Shown in pieces: positions 31,567 to 39,334 of a stretch of 39,334 nucleotides of DNA. Source of the stretch: Streptomyces scabichelini (GTDB lineage Bacteria; Actinomycetota; Actinomycetes; Streptomycetales; Streptomycetaceae); NCBI RefSeq assembly GCF_011045015.1, contig NZ_JAAKZY010000088.1:1-39334 (forward strand), read 5' to 3'. The position numbers and the translations under genes were made by a program. Each line of letters starts with the position of its first letter. The first letter of the stretch is position 1. The notes below the pieces were generated by a model, which saw nothing but the letters and a program-made list of their open reading frames with translations, had not been told where the DNA came from and did no database searches.

Positions 31567-32538
31567 ATGACCACTACTGATCAGCAGCCGCTCGGCTCGC
31601 CCTACTCCGCAGCCAGCACCGCCGAGGACGTCATGACCGGCCTCGACCTCTCCGGCGCGACCGCCGTCGTGACCGGGGGCTACTCCGGACTCGGTCTGGA
31701 AACCACCCGGAGCCTGGCAGCCGCCGGGGCCCACGTCATCGTTCCGGCACGCCGGCCCGACATCGCCCGGACTGCGCTCGCGGATGTGGAAGGCTGCGAG
31801 GTCATCCCCATGGACCTGGCCGATCCCGGCAGTGTGCACGCCGCCGCCGCACGGATCAGCGACACCATTGACCGGCTCGACCTCCTGATGGCCATCGCGG
31901 GCGTCATGGCCACGCCGGAGCGCCGCGTCGGACCCGGCTGGGAAGGCCAGCTCGCTGCCAACCACCTCGGACACTTCACCCTCGTCTGCGAGCTCTACCC
32001 CCTCCTGGCCGCAGCGGACGGTGCGCGCGTCGTCGTCAACAGCTCCGCCGGACACGTCCTGACCGACATCCGCTGGGACGACCCGCACTTTCGCACCGGC
32101 TACGACAAGTGGCTGGCCTACGGCCAGGCCAAGACCGCCAACGTCCTGTTCGCCGTACAGCTTGATGCCCTCGGACGCAACGACGGTGTCCGGTCATTCG
32201 CTCTCCACCCGGGCAAAATCATTACTGGTCTCCAGCGAGAGATGCCACTCCAGGAGCAGATCGACCGCGGATGGGTGGACGAGCACGGCAACGTGATCGG
32301 CACCGGCTTCAAAACACCCTCCCAGGGTGCCGCCACCGGTCTGTGGGCAGCCACGTCTCCACTCCTCGACGGCCGCGGCGGGCTCTACCTCGAAGACTGC
32401 GACGTCGCGCGTGTCTCCGCCCCCGCCCAGCCCATGGACGATGGCGGCGTCCGCGAATACGCCATCGACGCCGGTGCGGCCGCACGGCTCTGGGACCTGT
32501 CCATCGCAGCGACCGGCGCCACCCCCATCGCCCGATGA
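31567..32538 (+). CDS. Short-chain dehydrogenase/reductase
   Basis: This 323-residue NAD(P)-dependent oxidoreductase has the cofactor motif TGGYSGLG (36-43), the AGVM region, NHLGHF, catalytic S160 in VVVNSSAG and YGQAK (Y185, K189). It is close to the light-dependent protochlorophyllide/WW-oxidoreductase-like SDR group in layout. The substrate is unknown. It is activated, by inference, by the divergent MerR through the 19-bp-spacer promoter, and is likely translated without a leader. Confidence 0.9.
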   Translation: MTTTDQQPLGSPYSAASTAEDVMTGLDLSGATAVVTGGYSGLGLETTRSLAAAGAHVIVPARRPDIARTALADVEGCEVIPMDLADPGSVHAAAARISDTIDRLDLLMAIAGVMATPERRVGPGWEGQLAANHLGHFTLVCELYPLLAAADGARVVVNSSAGHVLTDIRWDDPHFRTGYDKWLAYGQAKTANVLFAVQLDALGRNDGVRSFALHPGKIITGLQREMPLQEQIDRGWVDEHGNVIGTGFKTPSQGAATGLWAATSPLLDGRGGLYLEDCDVARVSAPAQPMDDGGVREYAIDAGAAARLWDLSIAATGATPIAR

Positions 32539-32727
32539 CCCCGTACCCTGCAGGCGCCGAACTGTGCGCCACCGCGGCACTCGCCGCGATACGAGCACCC
32601 TTCGACCGCGCGGCGGCAAACCCCGACCAGCACACCCGGCGCTCCGCTGCCGCCGCAGGCACGGCTCAAGGGCCAGTGCCACCAACGTCCAGCCCTCCTA
32701 CAAGCCGGCTGGGAGAAGACCTCGGCG

Positions 32728-33720
32728 TCAGCCGGGACTCTGCGCCTTCCCGCGCCCCACCTGAGTCCGCACCGCACCCATGCTCGCCGCGATGACCAGG
32801 CCGATCGCGAGGGACTCCGCCAGCGTCAGGGTCTGGCTGAGGACGAGGAAACCGGCGACCGCGGCGACGGCCGGTTCCAGGCTCATCATGATCGCGAAGG
32901 TGGAGGCGGGGAGGCGGCGGAGGGCGAGGAGTTCGAGGGTGTACGGGAGGACGGAGGAGAGGACGGCCACGGCGGCGCCCAGGGCGATCGTGGCCGGGTC
33001 GAGGAGCCTGGGTCCGGATTCGACGAGACCCAGGGGCAGGAAGACCACCGCCGCGACCGCCATCGCCAGCGCGAGGCCGTCGGCCTGGGGGAAGCGGCGG
33101 CCCGTACGTGCGCTGAAGATGATGTACGCCGCCCACATCGCCCCGGCGGACAGGGCGAACGCGACGCCGACCGGATCGAGACTGCTGAAGCCTCCGCCGC
33201 CGAGGAGGAAGACGCCCGCGAGGGCGAGGCCGGCCCAGACGAAGTTGATCGCGCGGCGGGAGGCCAGCACGGAGAGGGCGAGAGGCCCGAGCACTTCGAG
33301 GGTGACGGCGGGGCCGAGCGGGATACGGGCCACCGACTGGTAGAAGAGGCCGTTCATCGCGGCCATGGTGACGCCGAAGGCGACGACGGTCCCCCAGTCG
33401 GCCCGCGAATGCCCGCGCAGGCTGGGCCGGCAGATCACGAGCAGCACGACCGCGGCGACCACGAGCCGCAGGGTCACGACCCCGAGCGCCCCGGCCCGCG
33501 GCATCAGACTCACGGCGAGCGCCCCACCGAACTGAACGGACACGCCTCCGGCGAGCACCAGCCCGACGGGCCCGAGGGACCCCCATCCCCGCCCCCGCCG
33601 ACCCGGAACGCCGGGCGCCGCGACGGCCTCCGGCTGCGCCGCCTCCGGCTGGGCGGCGGCACCTGCGGCCGCATCGGCCGACGGGGACCGGTCTGCGCGG
33701 GGGAGGTTCACGAGGGCCAT
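32728..33720 (-). CDS. EamA/RhtA-type drug/metabolite transporter
   Basis: This 330-residue membrane protein has about ten hydrophobic helices in two EamA repeats, for example LRLVVAAVVLLVICRPS, PLGPAVTLEVLGPLALSVLASR and ASTFAIMMSLEPAVAAVAGFLVLSQTL. The family exports amino acids or small metabolites. The first ~50 residues are an Ala/Pro-rich cytoplasmic tail. ATG 33720 is used; an in-frame GTG at 33753 lacks a ribosome binding site. Two TGCACT direct repeats (near 33749 and 33771) upstream could bind a regulator. Confidence 0.85.
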   Translation of the reverse strand: MALVNLPRADRSPSADAAAGAAAQPEAAQPEAVAAPGVPGRRGRGWGSLGPVGLVLAGGVSVQFGGALAVSLMPRAGALGVVTLRLVVAAVVLLVICRPSLRGHSRADWGTVVAFGVTMAAMNGLFYQSVARIPLGPAVTLEVLGPLALSVLASRRAINFVWAGLALAGVFLLGGGGFSSLDPVGVAFALSAGAMWAAYIIFSARTGRRFPQADGLALAMAVAAVVFLPLGLVESGPRLLDPATIALGAAVAVLSSVLPYTLELLALRRLPASTFAIMMSLEPAVAAVAGFLVLSQTLTLAESLAIGLVIAASMGAVRTQVGRGKAQSPG

Positions 33721-33870
33721 CCAGAAAGATCGAAACTGTTCAGTGTGCTGCACTTAGACGTACAGAGTAATGCACTACGCAAGGAGCGTAAACGCATTTG
33801 GCAGCTTACGAGCGGCGTCAAGGATCACCTGTTCGAAGGGTCGCCCATACTGGGTGCAAGACTGCATGGA

Positions 33871-33891
33871 TACGGGTACGCACCCGTACCC
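33871..33891 (+). promoter_or_regulatory. Overlapping palindromes upstream of the antitoxin gene
   Basis: TACGGGT-ACGC-ACCCGTA (33871-33888) and GGGTACG-CACC-CGTACCC (33874-33891) overlap, 20-40 bp before the antitoxin start. Both arms of each are perfect 7-bp repeats, as expected for autoregulation by a ribbon-helix-helix antitoxin. Confidence 0.6.
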
Positions 33892-33910
33892 TGACGGCAT
33901 GGAGGCCGCC

Positions 33911-34168
33911 ATGACTGACGCGAACATCCGCATCCCCGCCGAGGCACGCGACCGGCTCGCCGCCATAGCAGCAGGCGAAGGCATGTCCCTGCGCGCCTAT
34001 CTCGCCCACCTCGCCGGGTCGCTCCTTACTCCCGCCGAGCGGGCGGAGAGGGCCGAGCGAACCCGCGAGATGCTGCGCGAGTGGAACGGTTACGACCCGA
34101 CCCCGGCGGAGGAGACGCGTCTCGATGCCGAGCTCGACCGCCGCATGACCGAGGCGGGCGCCCGGTGA
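33911..34168 (+). CDS. Antitoxin-like protein, probable ribbon-helix-helix
   Basis: This 85-residue protein has an N-terminal IRIPAEARDRLAAIAAGEGMSLRAYLAHLAG segment fitting a ribbon-helix-helix DNA-binding unit, then a charged helical tail (TPAERAERAERTREML) likely to bind the partner. ATG 33911 has GGAGG 5 nt upstream. Its stop overlaps the partner start by 4 nt (GTGA), as in toxin-antitoxin operons. Confidence 0.65.
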   Translation: MTDANIRIPAEARDRLAAIAAGEGMSLRAYLAHLAGSLLTPAERAERAERTREMLREWNGYDPTPAEETRLDAELDRRMTEAGAR

Positions 34169-34539
34169 GCGATGCCATTCACGTGATCCTGGACGACACA
34201 GCGATGGTGGCGGCAGGCCGAGGCAGCATCCTGGCCTCACGCCTGATTCACCGGGCCTCGCACGAGCAGGGCTGGTTCCTTTACGCCCCCACCTGCGCCC
34301 TCGTGGAGGCCGACCGCGCTCGGCGCGGCACGGCCGAACACATCGCCGGCCTCGCCGGCATCACCCTCCTCGACCTCGACCTGTCCTCGGCCCTGGCCAT
34401 CGCGGCCGAGGGCACCTGGGCCGCGGCCCACACCCGATACGTGGCCCGCCCCACCCCGGAACGTCCCGACGGCGCGTTCGTCGCCACGGTCGCCCCGGAC
34501 CGCTGGCAAGGTCAGCGGTTCATCGACCTGAATCCCTGA
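34165..34539 (+). CDS. Probable PIN-like toxin
   Basis: This 124-residue protein follows the antitoxin and has a PIN-like order: Asp-rich first strand VILDDTAMVAA, CALVEADRARRG with an acidic residue, LLDLDLSSALAIA and a C-terminal AHTRYVAR ... FVATVAPDRW. The later catalytic Asp residues of VapC are not clearly conserved, so RNase activity is unsure. Its last 20 bp overlap the end of the convergent oxidoreductase gene. Confidence 0.55.
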   Translation: MSDAIHVILDDTAMVAAGRGSILASRLIHRASHEQGWFLYAPTCALVEADRARRGTAEHIAGLAGITLLDLDLSSALAIAAEGTWAAAHTRYVARPTPERPDGAFVATVAPDRWQGQRFIDLNP

Positions 34540-37516
34540 GCCCCTCCGCAAGCACCTCCGCCAGGTGCCGCCCCCGCACGCCCGCCAGTTGCGCGAGCTG
34601 CGTGCGGCACGAGAAGCCGTCCGCCAGGACCACCGCCTCGGCCGGTGCCTCCCGCACCGACGGAAGCAGTTGCTCCTCCGCGCACGCCACCGACACCTCG
34701 TAGTGGCCCTTCTCGAAGCCGAAGTTGCCCGCCAGGCCGCAGCAGCCACCCGCGAGGTCCCCCTTCAGGCCCACCGCCTCACGCAGGCGGCGCTCCGCCG
34801 CTTCGCCGAGTACCGCGTGCTGGTGGCAGTGAGTCTGGCCGGCGACCGGGCGGTCGAGTCGGGGTGGGGTCCAGTGAGGGGCGGCGTAGCGCTCCAGGGC
34901 CTCCGCGAAGGTCAGTACCAGGCCGGCCAGGCGGGCCGCGCGCGGGTCGTCGTGGAGCAGCTCGGGAAGGTCCGTGCGCAGGGCGGCGGCGCAGCTCGGT
35001 TCCAGGACCACGATGGGCGAGGGCTCCGGACGGAGTTCGGGGTCGAGGAGTGGGTCCAGCAGGTCCAGCGTGCGCCGCATCACCTTGCGGGCGTGGTCCA
35101 GTTGGCCTGTCGAGACGTACGTCAGGCCGCAACAGGCCCGGCCGCCGAGGACCCCGTACGGGTTCAGGCGGGGTGATGCGTAGTCGCCCTCGGACGACTT
35201 CCTCAGCTTCATGGCGGGCGTGGGGAGCACCCAGATGCCCGCCGCTTCCAGCACCCGCACCGCGGCCTGCCCGACGGACGGCGAGAGGTACTCGGTGAAG
35301 GTGTCCGACCAGAGGTGGACCGTTTTCGGAATGCCCCGACCCGTCGGGCCGTCTTCGGCCACGACCCGCTCCCGCAACGCTCCCAGCACCAGCGGCCCCT
35401 CCTTCCGGAACCTCCGCCGGAACCAGCGGCTGAACGGCTCCCGCGCCAGCCGGGGAATCTCCCGCTCCATCGCCAGCCCGCCCATCCGCTTGGCCAGCCA
35501 CGCCAACGGGCCGACCGAGGCGAGCAGGTTGACCAGCCAGGCGGTGCGGGTCCGGGCGATCGCGTGGAGCCACAACGGCAGCCATCCCATCGCGTAGTGC
35601 GCGGCAGGGCGTCGACGACCCTTGTAGTGGTGGTGCAGGAACTCCGCCTTGTACGTGGCCATGTCGACCTCGACCGGGCAGTCGGACCGGCAGCCCTTGC
35701 AGGAGAGGCACAGGTCCAGGGCTTCCCGTACCTCCTCCGAGCGCCAGCCGTCCGTCACCACCTCGCCCGCGAGCATCTCGTGCAGCAGGCGGGCACGGCC
35801 GCGTGTGGAGTGCTGCTCGTCGCCCGTCGCGCGGAAGGAGGGGCACATGACGCCCGGACCCGCGGACGTGTCGCGGCACTTGGCCACCCCCACACACCGC
35901 CGCACCGCCGCCGAGAAGTCCCCGCCGTCGTGCGGGTAGCCGAAGGCCACGTCCACCGGCTCGCGCGGCAGCACGGCAAAACGCAGGTTCGCGTCGAGCG
36001 GGGCCGGGCGGACCAGTATTCCGGGGTTGAGCAGGTCGTCCGGGTCCCAGACGGCCTTCGCGCGCTCGAAGAGGCCCACCAGTTCCTCGCCGTACATCTT
36101 CGGCAGGAGTTCCGCCCGTGCCTGCCCGTCCCCGTGCTCCCCCGACAGCGAACCGCCGTGCGCCACGACCAGCTCCGCCAGCTCCTCCGAGAAGCGCCGG
36201 AAGCGGCCGACACCCTCACGCGAAAGGAGATCGAAGTCGATACGTACGTGAATGCAGCCGTCCCCGAAGTGCCCGTAAGGCGTCCCGCGCAAGCCGTGAG
36301 CCGCCAGCAGACCCCTGAAGTCCCGCAAGTACGCGCCGAGTCGGGCCGGAGGCACCGCGCAGTCCTCCCAGCCGGGCCACGCCTCGCTGCCGTCCGGCAT
36401 ACGCGTCGCCGTGCCGCTCGCGTCCTCCCGGATGCGCCACAGGGTGCGCTGGCCTGCCGGGTCGGTGACCACGAGGGAGTCGACGACGTCCGCCGCCCGC
36501 ACGATCGCGTCCGCACGCGCGCGTGCCTCCGTCGCCGTGTCACCGCCCGTCTCCACGAACAGCCAGGCCCCGCCCCTCGGCAGGCCCGCATCGGCCCGTA
36601 CGAGATCGGCCGCCATCCCCTCCACCGTCAGCGGCCCGAACGGCAGCAGACCCGCCGCGGCCGAGGCCGCCGCGCTCTCGTCCGCGTACGCCAGCACGGC
36701 GAGCGCACGCGCGCGTGGGGCCTCGACAAGTCGTACGACCGCCTCCGTCAGGACGCCCAGCGTGCCCTCGGAGCCGCAGAAGGAACGGGCAACGTCGGCG
36801 CCCTTCTCTGGGAGCAGGGCGTCCAGGGCGTACCCGGAGATGCGGCGGGGCAGGTCGGGGAAGCCGGTGCGCAGCAGCCTCAACTCCCGTTCCGCCAAGT
36901 CCCGTAGCCCCTGGGGAGCGCCTGCCCACGACTGCCCCAGCGTCGACGGCGAACCCCGGCCGGTGACCACCGACAGCTCGCGCACACTGTCGGCCGTCGT
37001 CCCCCACGCCACCGAATGCGATCCACAGGAGTTGTTCCCGATCATCCCGCCGAGCGTGCAGCGGCTGTGGGTCGAGGGGTCGGGGCCGAAGCGCAGGCCG
37101 TGCGGTGCGGCGGCCTCCTGGAGGCGGTCAAGGACGAGTCCCGGCTGGACGACGGCCGTCCGCGACTCCACGTCCAGGGACACGAGCCGGTTCATGTGAC
37201 GCGTGAAGTCCAGGACCACACCCGTACCGGTCGCCTGCCCGGCGATCGACGTGCCGCCGCCGCGCGCCACGACCGGCACACCCCGCGCGCGGCACACGGA
37301 CAGCGCCGCCGCCACGTCGTCGGCGTCCCGCGGGGACACGACGCCGAGCGGCACGCGCCGGTAGTTGGACGCGTCCATGGTGGTCAGCGCCCGCGCGGTC
37401 GCGTCGAAGGCCACCTCGCCGCGCACCGCCTTCGCCAGCTCGCCGCGCACGGCCTTCGCCAACGCGGCGTGCACGTCCCTCGCCCGTCCGGCCCGAAGCT
37501 CCCCGAGATCCGTCAT
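34520..37516 (-). CDS. FAD-linked oxidase fused to a Fe-S (GlpC/CCG-type) protein
   Basis: This 998-residue oxidoreductase joins a PCMH/FAD-binding half (VPVVARGGGTSIAGQATGTG; GGMIGNNSCGSHSV; FGDGCIHVRIDFD; SGEHGDGQARAE) to an iron-sulfur half. The latter has two cluster-type Cys sets, at about residues 540-560 (CVGVAKCRDTSAGPGVMCP) and 604-618 (CLSCKGCRSDCP), and two CCG repeats (CCGLTYVSTGQ ~792, CCGLAGNFG ~924). The layout matches D-lactate or 2-hydroxyglutarate/glycolate dehydrogenases feeding electrons to quinones. A 24-bp tandem duplication (37415-37462) adds eight residues near the start. ATG 37516 is chosen; ATG at 37561 is an alternative. It is divergent from cvnA. Confidence 0.88.
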   Translation of the reverse strand: MTDLGELRAGRARDVHAALAKAVRGELAKAVRGEVAFDATARALTTMDASNYRRVPLGVVSPRDADDVAAALSVCRARGVPVVARGGGTSIAGQATGTGVVLDFTRHMNRLVSLDVESRTAVVQPGLVLDRLQEAAAPHGLRFGPDPSTHSRCTLGGMIGNNSCGSHSVAWGTTADSVRELSVVTGRGSPSTLGQSWAGAPQGLRDLAERELRLLRTGFPDLPRRISGYALDALLPEKGADVARSFCGSEGTLGVLTEAVVRLVEAPRARALAVLAYADESAAASAAAGLLPFGPLTVEGMAADLVRADAGLPRGGAWLFVETGGDTATEARARADAIVRAADVVDSLVVTDPAGQRTLWRIREDASGTATRMPDGSEAWPGWEDCAVPPARLGAYLRDFRGLLAAHGLRGTPYGHFGDGCIHVRIDFDLLSREGVGRFRRFSEELAELVVAHGGSLSGEHGDGQARAELLPKMYGEELVGLFERAKAVWDPDDLLNPGILVRPAPLDANLRFAVLPREPVDVAFGYPHDGGDFSAAVRRCVGVAKCRDTSAGPGVMCPSFRATGDEQHSTRGRARLLHEMLAGEVVTDGWRSEEVREALDLCLSCKGCRSDCPVEVDMATYKAEFLHHHYKGRRRPAAHYAMGWLPLWLHAIARTRTAWLVNLLASVGPLAWLAKRMGGLAMEREIPRLAREPFSRWFRRRFRKEGPLVLGALRERVVAEDGPTGRGIPKTVHLWSDTFTEYLSPSVGQAAVRVLEAAGIWVLPTPAMKLRKSSEGDYASPRLNPYGVLGGRACCGLTYVSTGQLDHARKVMRRTLDLLDPLLDPELRPEPSPIVVLEPSCAAALRTDLPELLHDDPRAARLAGLVLTFAEALERYAAPHWTPPRLDRPVAGQTHCHQHAVLGEAAERRLREAVGLKGDLAGGCCGLAGNFGFEKGHYEVSVACAEEQLLPSVREAPAEAVVLADGFSCRTQLAQLAGVRGRHLAEVLAEGLRDSGR
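37415..37462 (-). repeat. 24-bp in-frame tandem duplication
   Basis: Two adjacent 24-bp units (37415-37438 and 37439-37462, two mismatches) encode LAKAVRGE twice near the N-terminus of the oxidoreductase. The frame is kept. Confidence 0.75.
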
Positions 37517-37681
37517 GTTCCCAGGATGCATCCCGTCACTGACAGTGGTCGTGCGATTCATAGTCCACTTGTGAAGGCGACTCCAGAACCTTCCCATCAC
37601 GATCACGAACTCTCATATAGTGACGGCCAGTTGAGCACCAGGTGTCGCTTCCCGCCCAGGACACGACCGAGGACACGATTC
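37517..37681. promoter_or_regulatory. Oxidoreductase-cvnA divergent promoter region
   Basis: This 165-bp gap holds a good -10-like TATAGT (37616-37621) on the plus strand ahead of cvnA, but no matching TTGAC -35 at the right distance. Control elements for the oxidoreductase are not visible. Confidence 0.35.
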
Positions 37682-39334
37682 ATGACCGCGCCCATCACCC
37701 CAGCGCGCCCCACCACAGATCGGCCGTCCCTCGCGCACCCCCGAGGCGAGCGTCCCGCCCTGCGCACCGTCGCTACCGCCCCGCTCATCACCGCCGTACC
37801 GGCCGCACTCGCCGTCGTCGGCGCAGTCGTCGTGGCCCCCGACTCGGTACGCGTACCCCTCGCGTGCGGCGCGGGCGCGGCCGCCCTCCTGCTGTGCGCG
37901 GTCGTCGCATTCGCGAGCCACGCCACACAGAAGTCCCGTCTGCTGCGCCGCCGCCTCGAAGCGGTCACGGACGACGCCGGGCGGCTGTTACAGGAACGGG
38001 CGCGGTTCGCCGAGGAGTCCACCCGCGAACACACCCGCCTCACCGACGAGTTCGACCGTGAACGCGTACGCCAGGCCGAGCAGTTCACCCGGGAAAAGGC
38101 CCGCCTGGCCGCCGAACTCGACCAGGAGCGCGCCCGGCTCGGCGCGGAGAACGCCCGGCTGGCCGAGCAACTGCGCCAGGCCAGGACCGAGCGCGCCGCT
38201 GCCGTCTCGACGGCCGCCAACGCGGCCGGCCGTATGCAGGCCCTGGCCACGAGCATGCTCGCCGACCTGCGCGCCATGGAGGAGAAGCACTCCGACGAGG
38301 ACGTACTCGCCGACCTCCTCCACCTCGACCACCGCACCGCGCAGGCGGGCCGGCTCGCCGACTCCGTCGCCGTCCTCGCGGGCGCGCGCTCGGGCCGCCG
38401 CTGGGCGCGGCCGATCCTCATGGAGTCGATCCTGCGCGGCGCGATGGGCCGTATCGGCGGCTACCAGCGCGTCCGCGTCCACTCGGCCAGCGAGGCCGCG
38501 GTCGCCGGGCACGCCGCCGAAGGCGTGATGCACGCGCTCGCCGAACTCCTCGACAACGCCGCGAACTTCTCGCCGCCGACCGCCGAAGTGCACGTGTACG
38601 TCGAGGAGGTGCCGGCCGGCGTCATCGTCTCCGTCGAGGACGCGGGCCTGGTCATGAGCGAGGTCCAGCTGCACCGCGCCGAACGCGCCGTCTCCGGCGA
38701 GGACATCGGACCCGGCGGCCTCACCGGCACCCGCCTCGGCCTCACCGTCGTCGGCCGACTCGCCCGCAAGTACGGCCTGAAGATCTCCTTCCGCCCCTCC
38801 GCGCGCGGCGGCACGGGCGTCCTCGTCCTGATCCCCCAGGACATCCTCGCGAACCCGACCGCCCCGAAGCCCGAGCCCCAGGTGCAGGTCCAGGGTCAGG
38901 GTCAGAATCAGGCCAAGGCCGCCCCGTCCCAGAAGTCGTACGCCGCCGCCCGCGCCCTCCCCGACCTGGACCCGGAGCCGGTGCCCACCCACGAGTCACC
39001 GGACCGCCCCGGCGACAGTGACAGTGACAGCATCAGCGCCGACACCGGCGGTCTCCCCAAGCGCCGCCGCGGCCGCACCCTCGCCGAAGCCGAAGCGGCA
39101 GCCGCATCGGCAGCCGCATCCGAACGCGCCCGCGACGCCGCCGCCACCCGCGAACCACGCCTCACCCTCGCCGCCGAGGCCAGGAACCGCGCCGCCCGCT
39201 TCAGCAGCTTCCGCCAGGCGGTACGGGGCACTGCGGCGCACGAGGCCGTACGAGCCGACGCCCCCGATCACGCCGTACAAGACGCCACACCCGACCCCGA
39301 GCCGAGCACTCCTCCCCAACCCTCCGCCCACGCC
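37682..39334 (+). CDS. cvnA: CvnA-type conservon sensor histidine-kinase-like ATPase (3' end outside window)
   Basis: The frame is open from ATG 37682 to the window end (551 codons). Two membrane segments (PLITAVPAALAVVGAVVV; GAGAAALLLCAVVAFAS) are followed by a long coiled coil (RARFAEESTREHTRLTDEF...), a DLLHLDHRTAQAGRLADSVAVLAG helix and a HATPase_c domain (ALAELLDNAANFSPP; VEDAGLVMSE; GTRLGLTVVGRLARKYGL; GGTGVLVLIP). The tail PKRRRGRTLAEAE and ARFSSFRQAVRG is typical of CvnA, the first gene of Streptomyces conservons (usually followed by roadblock, DUF742 and GTPase-like genes). Unlike larger CvnA it lacks a big extracellular sensor. Codon 103 (37988-37990) is TTA, so bldA dependence is expected. 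GAGGA lies 10 nt before the start. Confidence 0.88.
   Translation, partial: MTAPITPARPTTDRPSLAHPRGERPALRTVATAPLITAVPAALAVVGAVVVAPDSVRVPLACGAGAAALLLCAVVAFASHATQKSRLLRRRLEAVTDDAGRLLQERARFAEESTREHTRLTDEFDRERVRQAEQFTREKARLAAELDQERARLGAENARLAEQLRQARTERAAAVSTAANAAGRMQALATSMLADLRAMEEKHSDEDVLADLLHLDHRTAQAGRLADSVAVLAGARSGRRWARPILMESILRGAMGRIGGYQRVRVHSASEAAVAGHAAEGVMHALAELLDNAANFSPPTAEVHVYVEEVPAGVIVSVEDAGLVMSEVQLHRAERAVSGEDIGPGGLTGTRLGLTVVGRLARKYGLKISFRPSARGGTGVLVLIPQDILANPTAPKPEPQVQVQGQGQNQAKAAPSQKSYAAARALPDLDPEPVPTHESPDRPGDSDSDSISADTGGLPKRRRGRTLAEAEAAAASAAASERARDAAATREPRLTLAAEARNRAARFSSFRQAVRGTAAHEAVRADAPDHAVQDATPDPEPSTPPQPSAHA

Noticed and set aside
32539..32727. Gene in the gap between SDR and EamA
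   Set aside because: Open frames here continue from shadows of neighbouring genes and show no start signal.
37988..38992. Minus-strand frame over cvnA
   Set aside because: Plus-strand CvnA carries clear HATPase motifs through this region; the antisense frame is Gly/Arg-rich.
1..39334. CRISPR array
   Set aside because: No regularly spaced identical direct repeats with unique spacers; all repeats found are directly tandem.
1..39334. rRNA or tRNA genes
   Set aside because: None recognised by eye on either strand.

Overview
The window is chromosomal DNA of a Streptomyces species. The sequence is very GC-rich with strong third-position bias, gene starts are often GTG behind GGAGG-type ribosome binding sites, TTA codons are rare, and several gene families are typical of the genus (DmdR1/IdeR iron regulator, NsdA-like HTH-TPR regulator, conservon CvnA, UPF0309). 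From memory, much of 10-29 kb matches the gene order of the S. coelicolor SCO438x-SCO439x region; I could not check this by search.

Layout. 0.1-5.7 kb: a substrate-binding lipoprotein, a large Pro/Gly-rich single-pass membrane protein with repeats, and an NsdA-like HTH-TPR regulator. 6.0-9.3 kb: a degenerate primase/polymerase-like protein and a two-gene ABC exporter. 9.4-11.6 kb: pdxH and a CitA-type citrate synthase, divergent. 11.56-12.66 kb: a mobile-element scar, with the C-terminal half of an IscB (Cas9-ancestor family) RNA-guided nuclease, a strongly folded non-coding segment downstream and a second folded segment upstream. 12.8-18.7 kb: an EEP-family phosphoesterase, a PAS/PAS/GAF-like sensor, a SIS protein, dmdR1 with a possible antisense adm gene, and a TTA-containing alpha/beta hydrolase. 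18.7-29.0 kb: an eight-gene minus-strand catabolic operon. 29.2-31.0 kb: a STAND-like NTPase-TPR protein. 31.1-32.5 kb: a MerR regulator and a divergent SDR gene with an excellent MerR-type promoter. 32.7-34.5 kb: an EamA transporter and a small toxin-antitoxin pair. 34.5-37.5 kb: an FAD/Fe-S oxidoreductase. 37.7 kb to the window end: CvnA, the first gene of a conservon, cut by the edge.

How the genes work together. The operon reads, in transcription order, MDMPI_N/TIGR03084-like protein, AtuA-like protein, acyl-CoA carboxylase beta subunit, biotin-carrying alpha subunit, acyl-CoA dehydrogenase with an isovaleryl-type catalytic Glu, cinnamate/4-coumarate:CoA ligase, LiuC/AtuE-like enoyl-CoA hydratase, TetR. 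Most junctions overlap by 4-13 nt. The set resembles the Atu (acyclic terpene) and Liu (leucine/isovalerate) pathways: activate an acid, dehydrogenate, carboxylate the gamma carbon of a beta-methyl enoyl-CoA, hydrate. The terminal TetR is the likely repressor, acting on a perfect split palindrome just upstream of the first gene.

The features most worth a second look are the IscB scar with its folded RNA candidate, the Atu/Liu-like operon with its operator, the STAND NTPase, and in-frame TTA codons in three regulatory or accessory genes.
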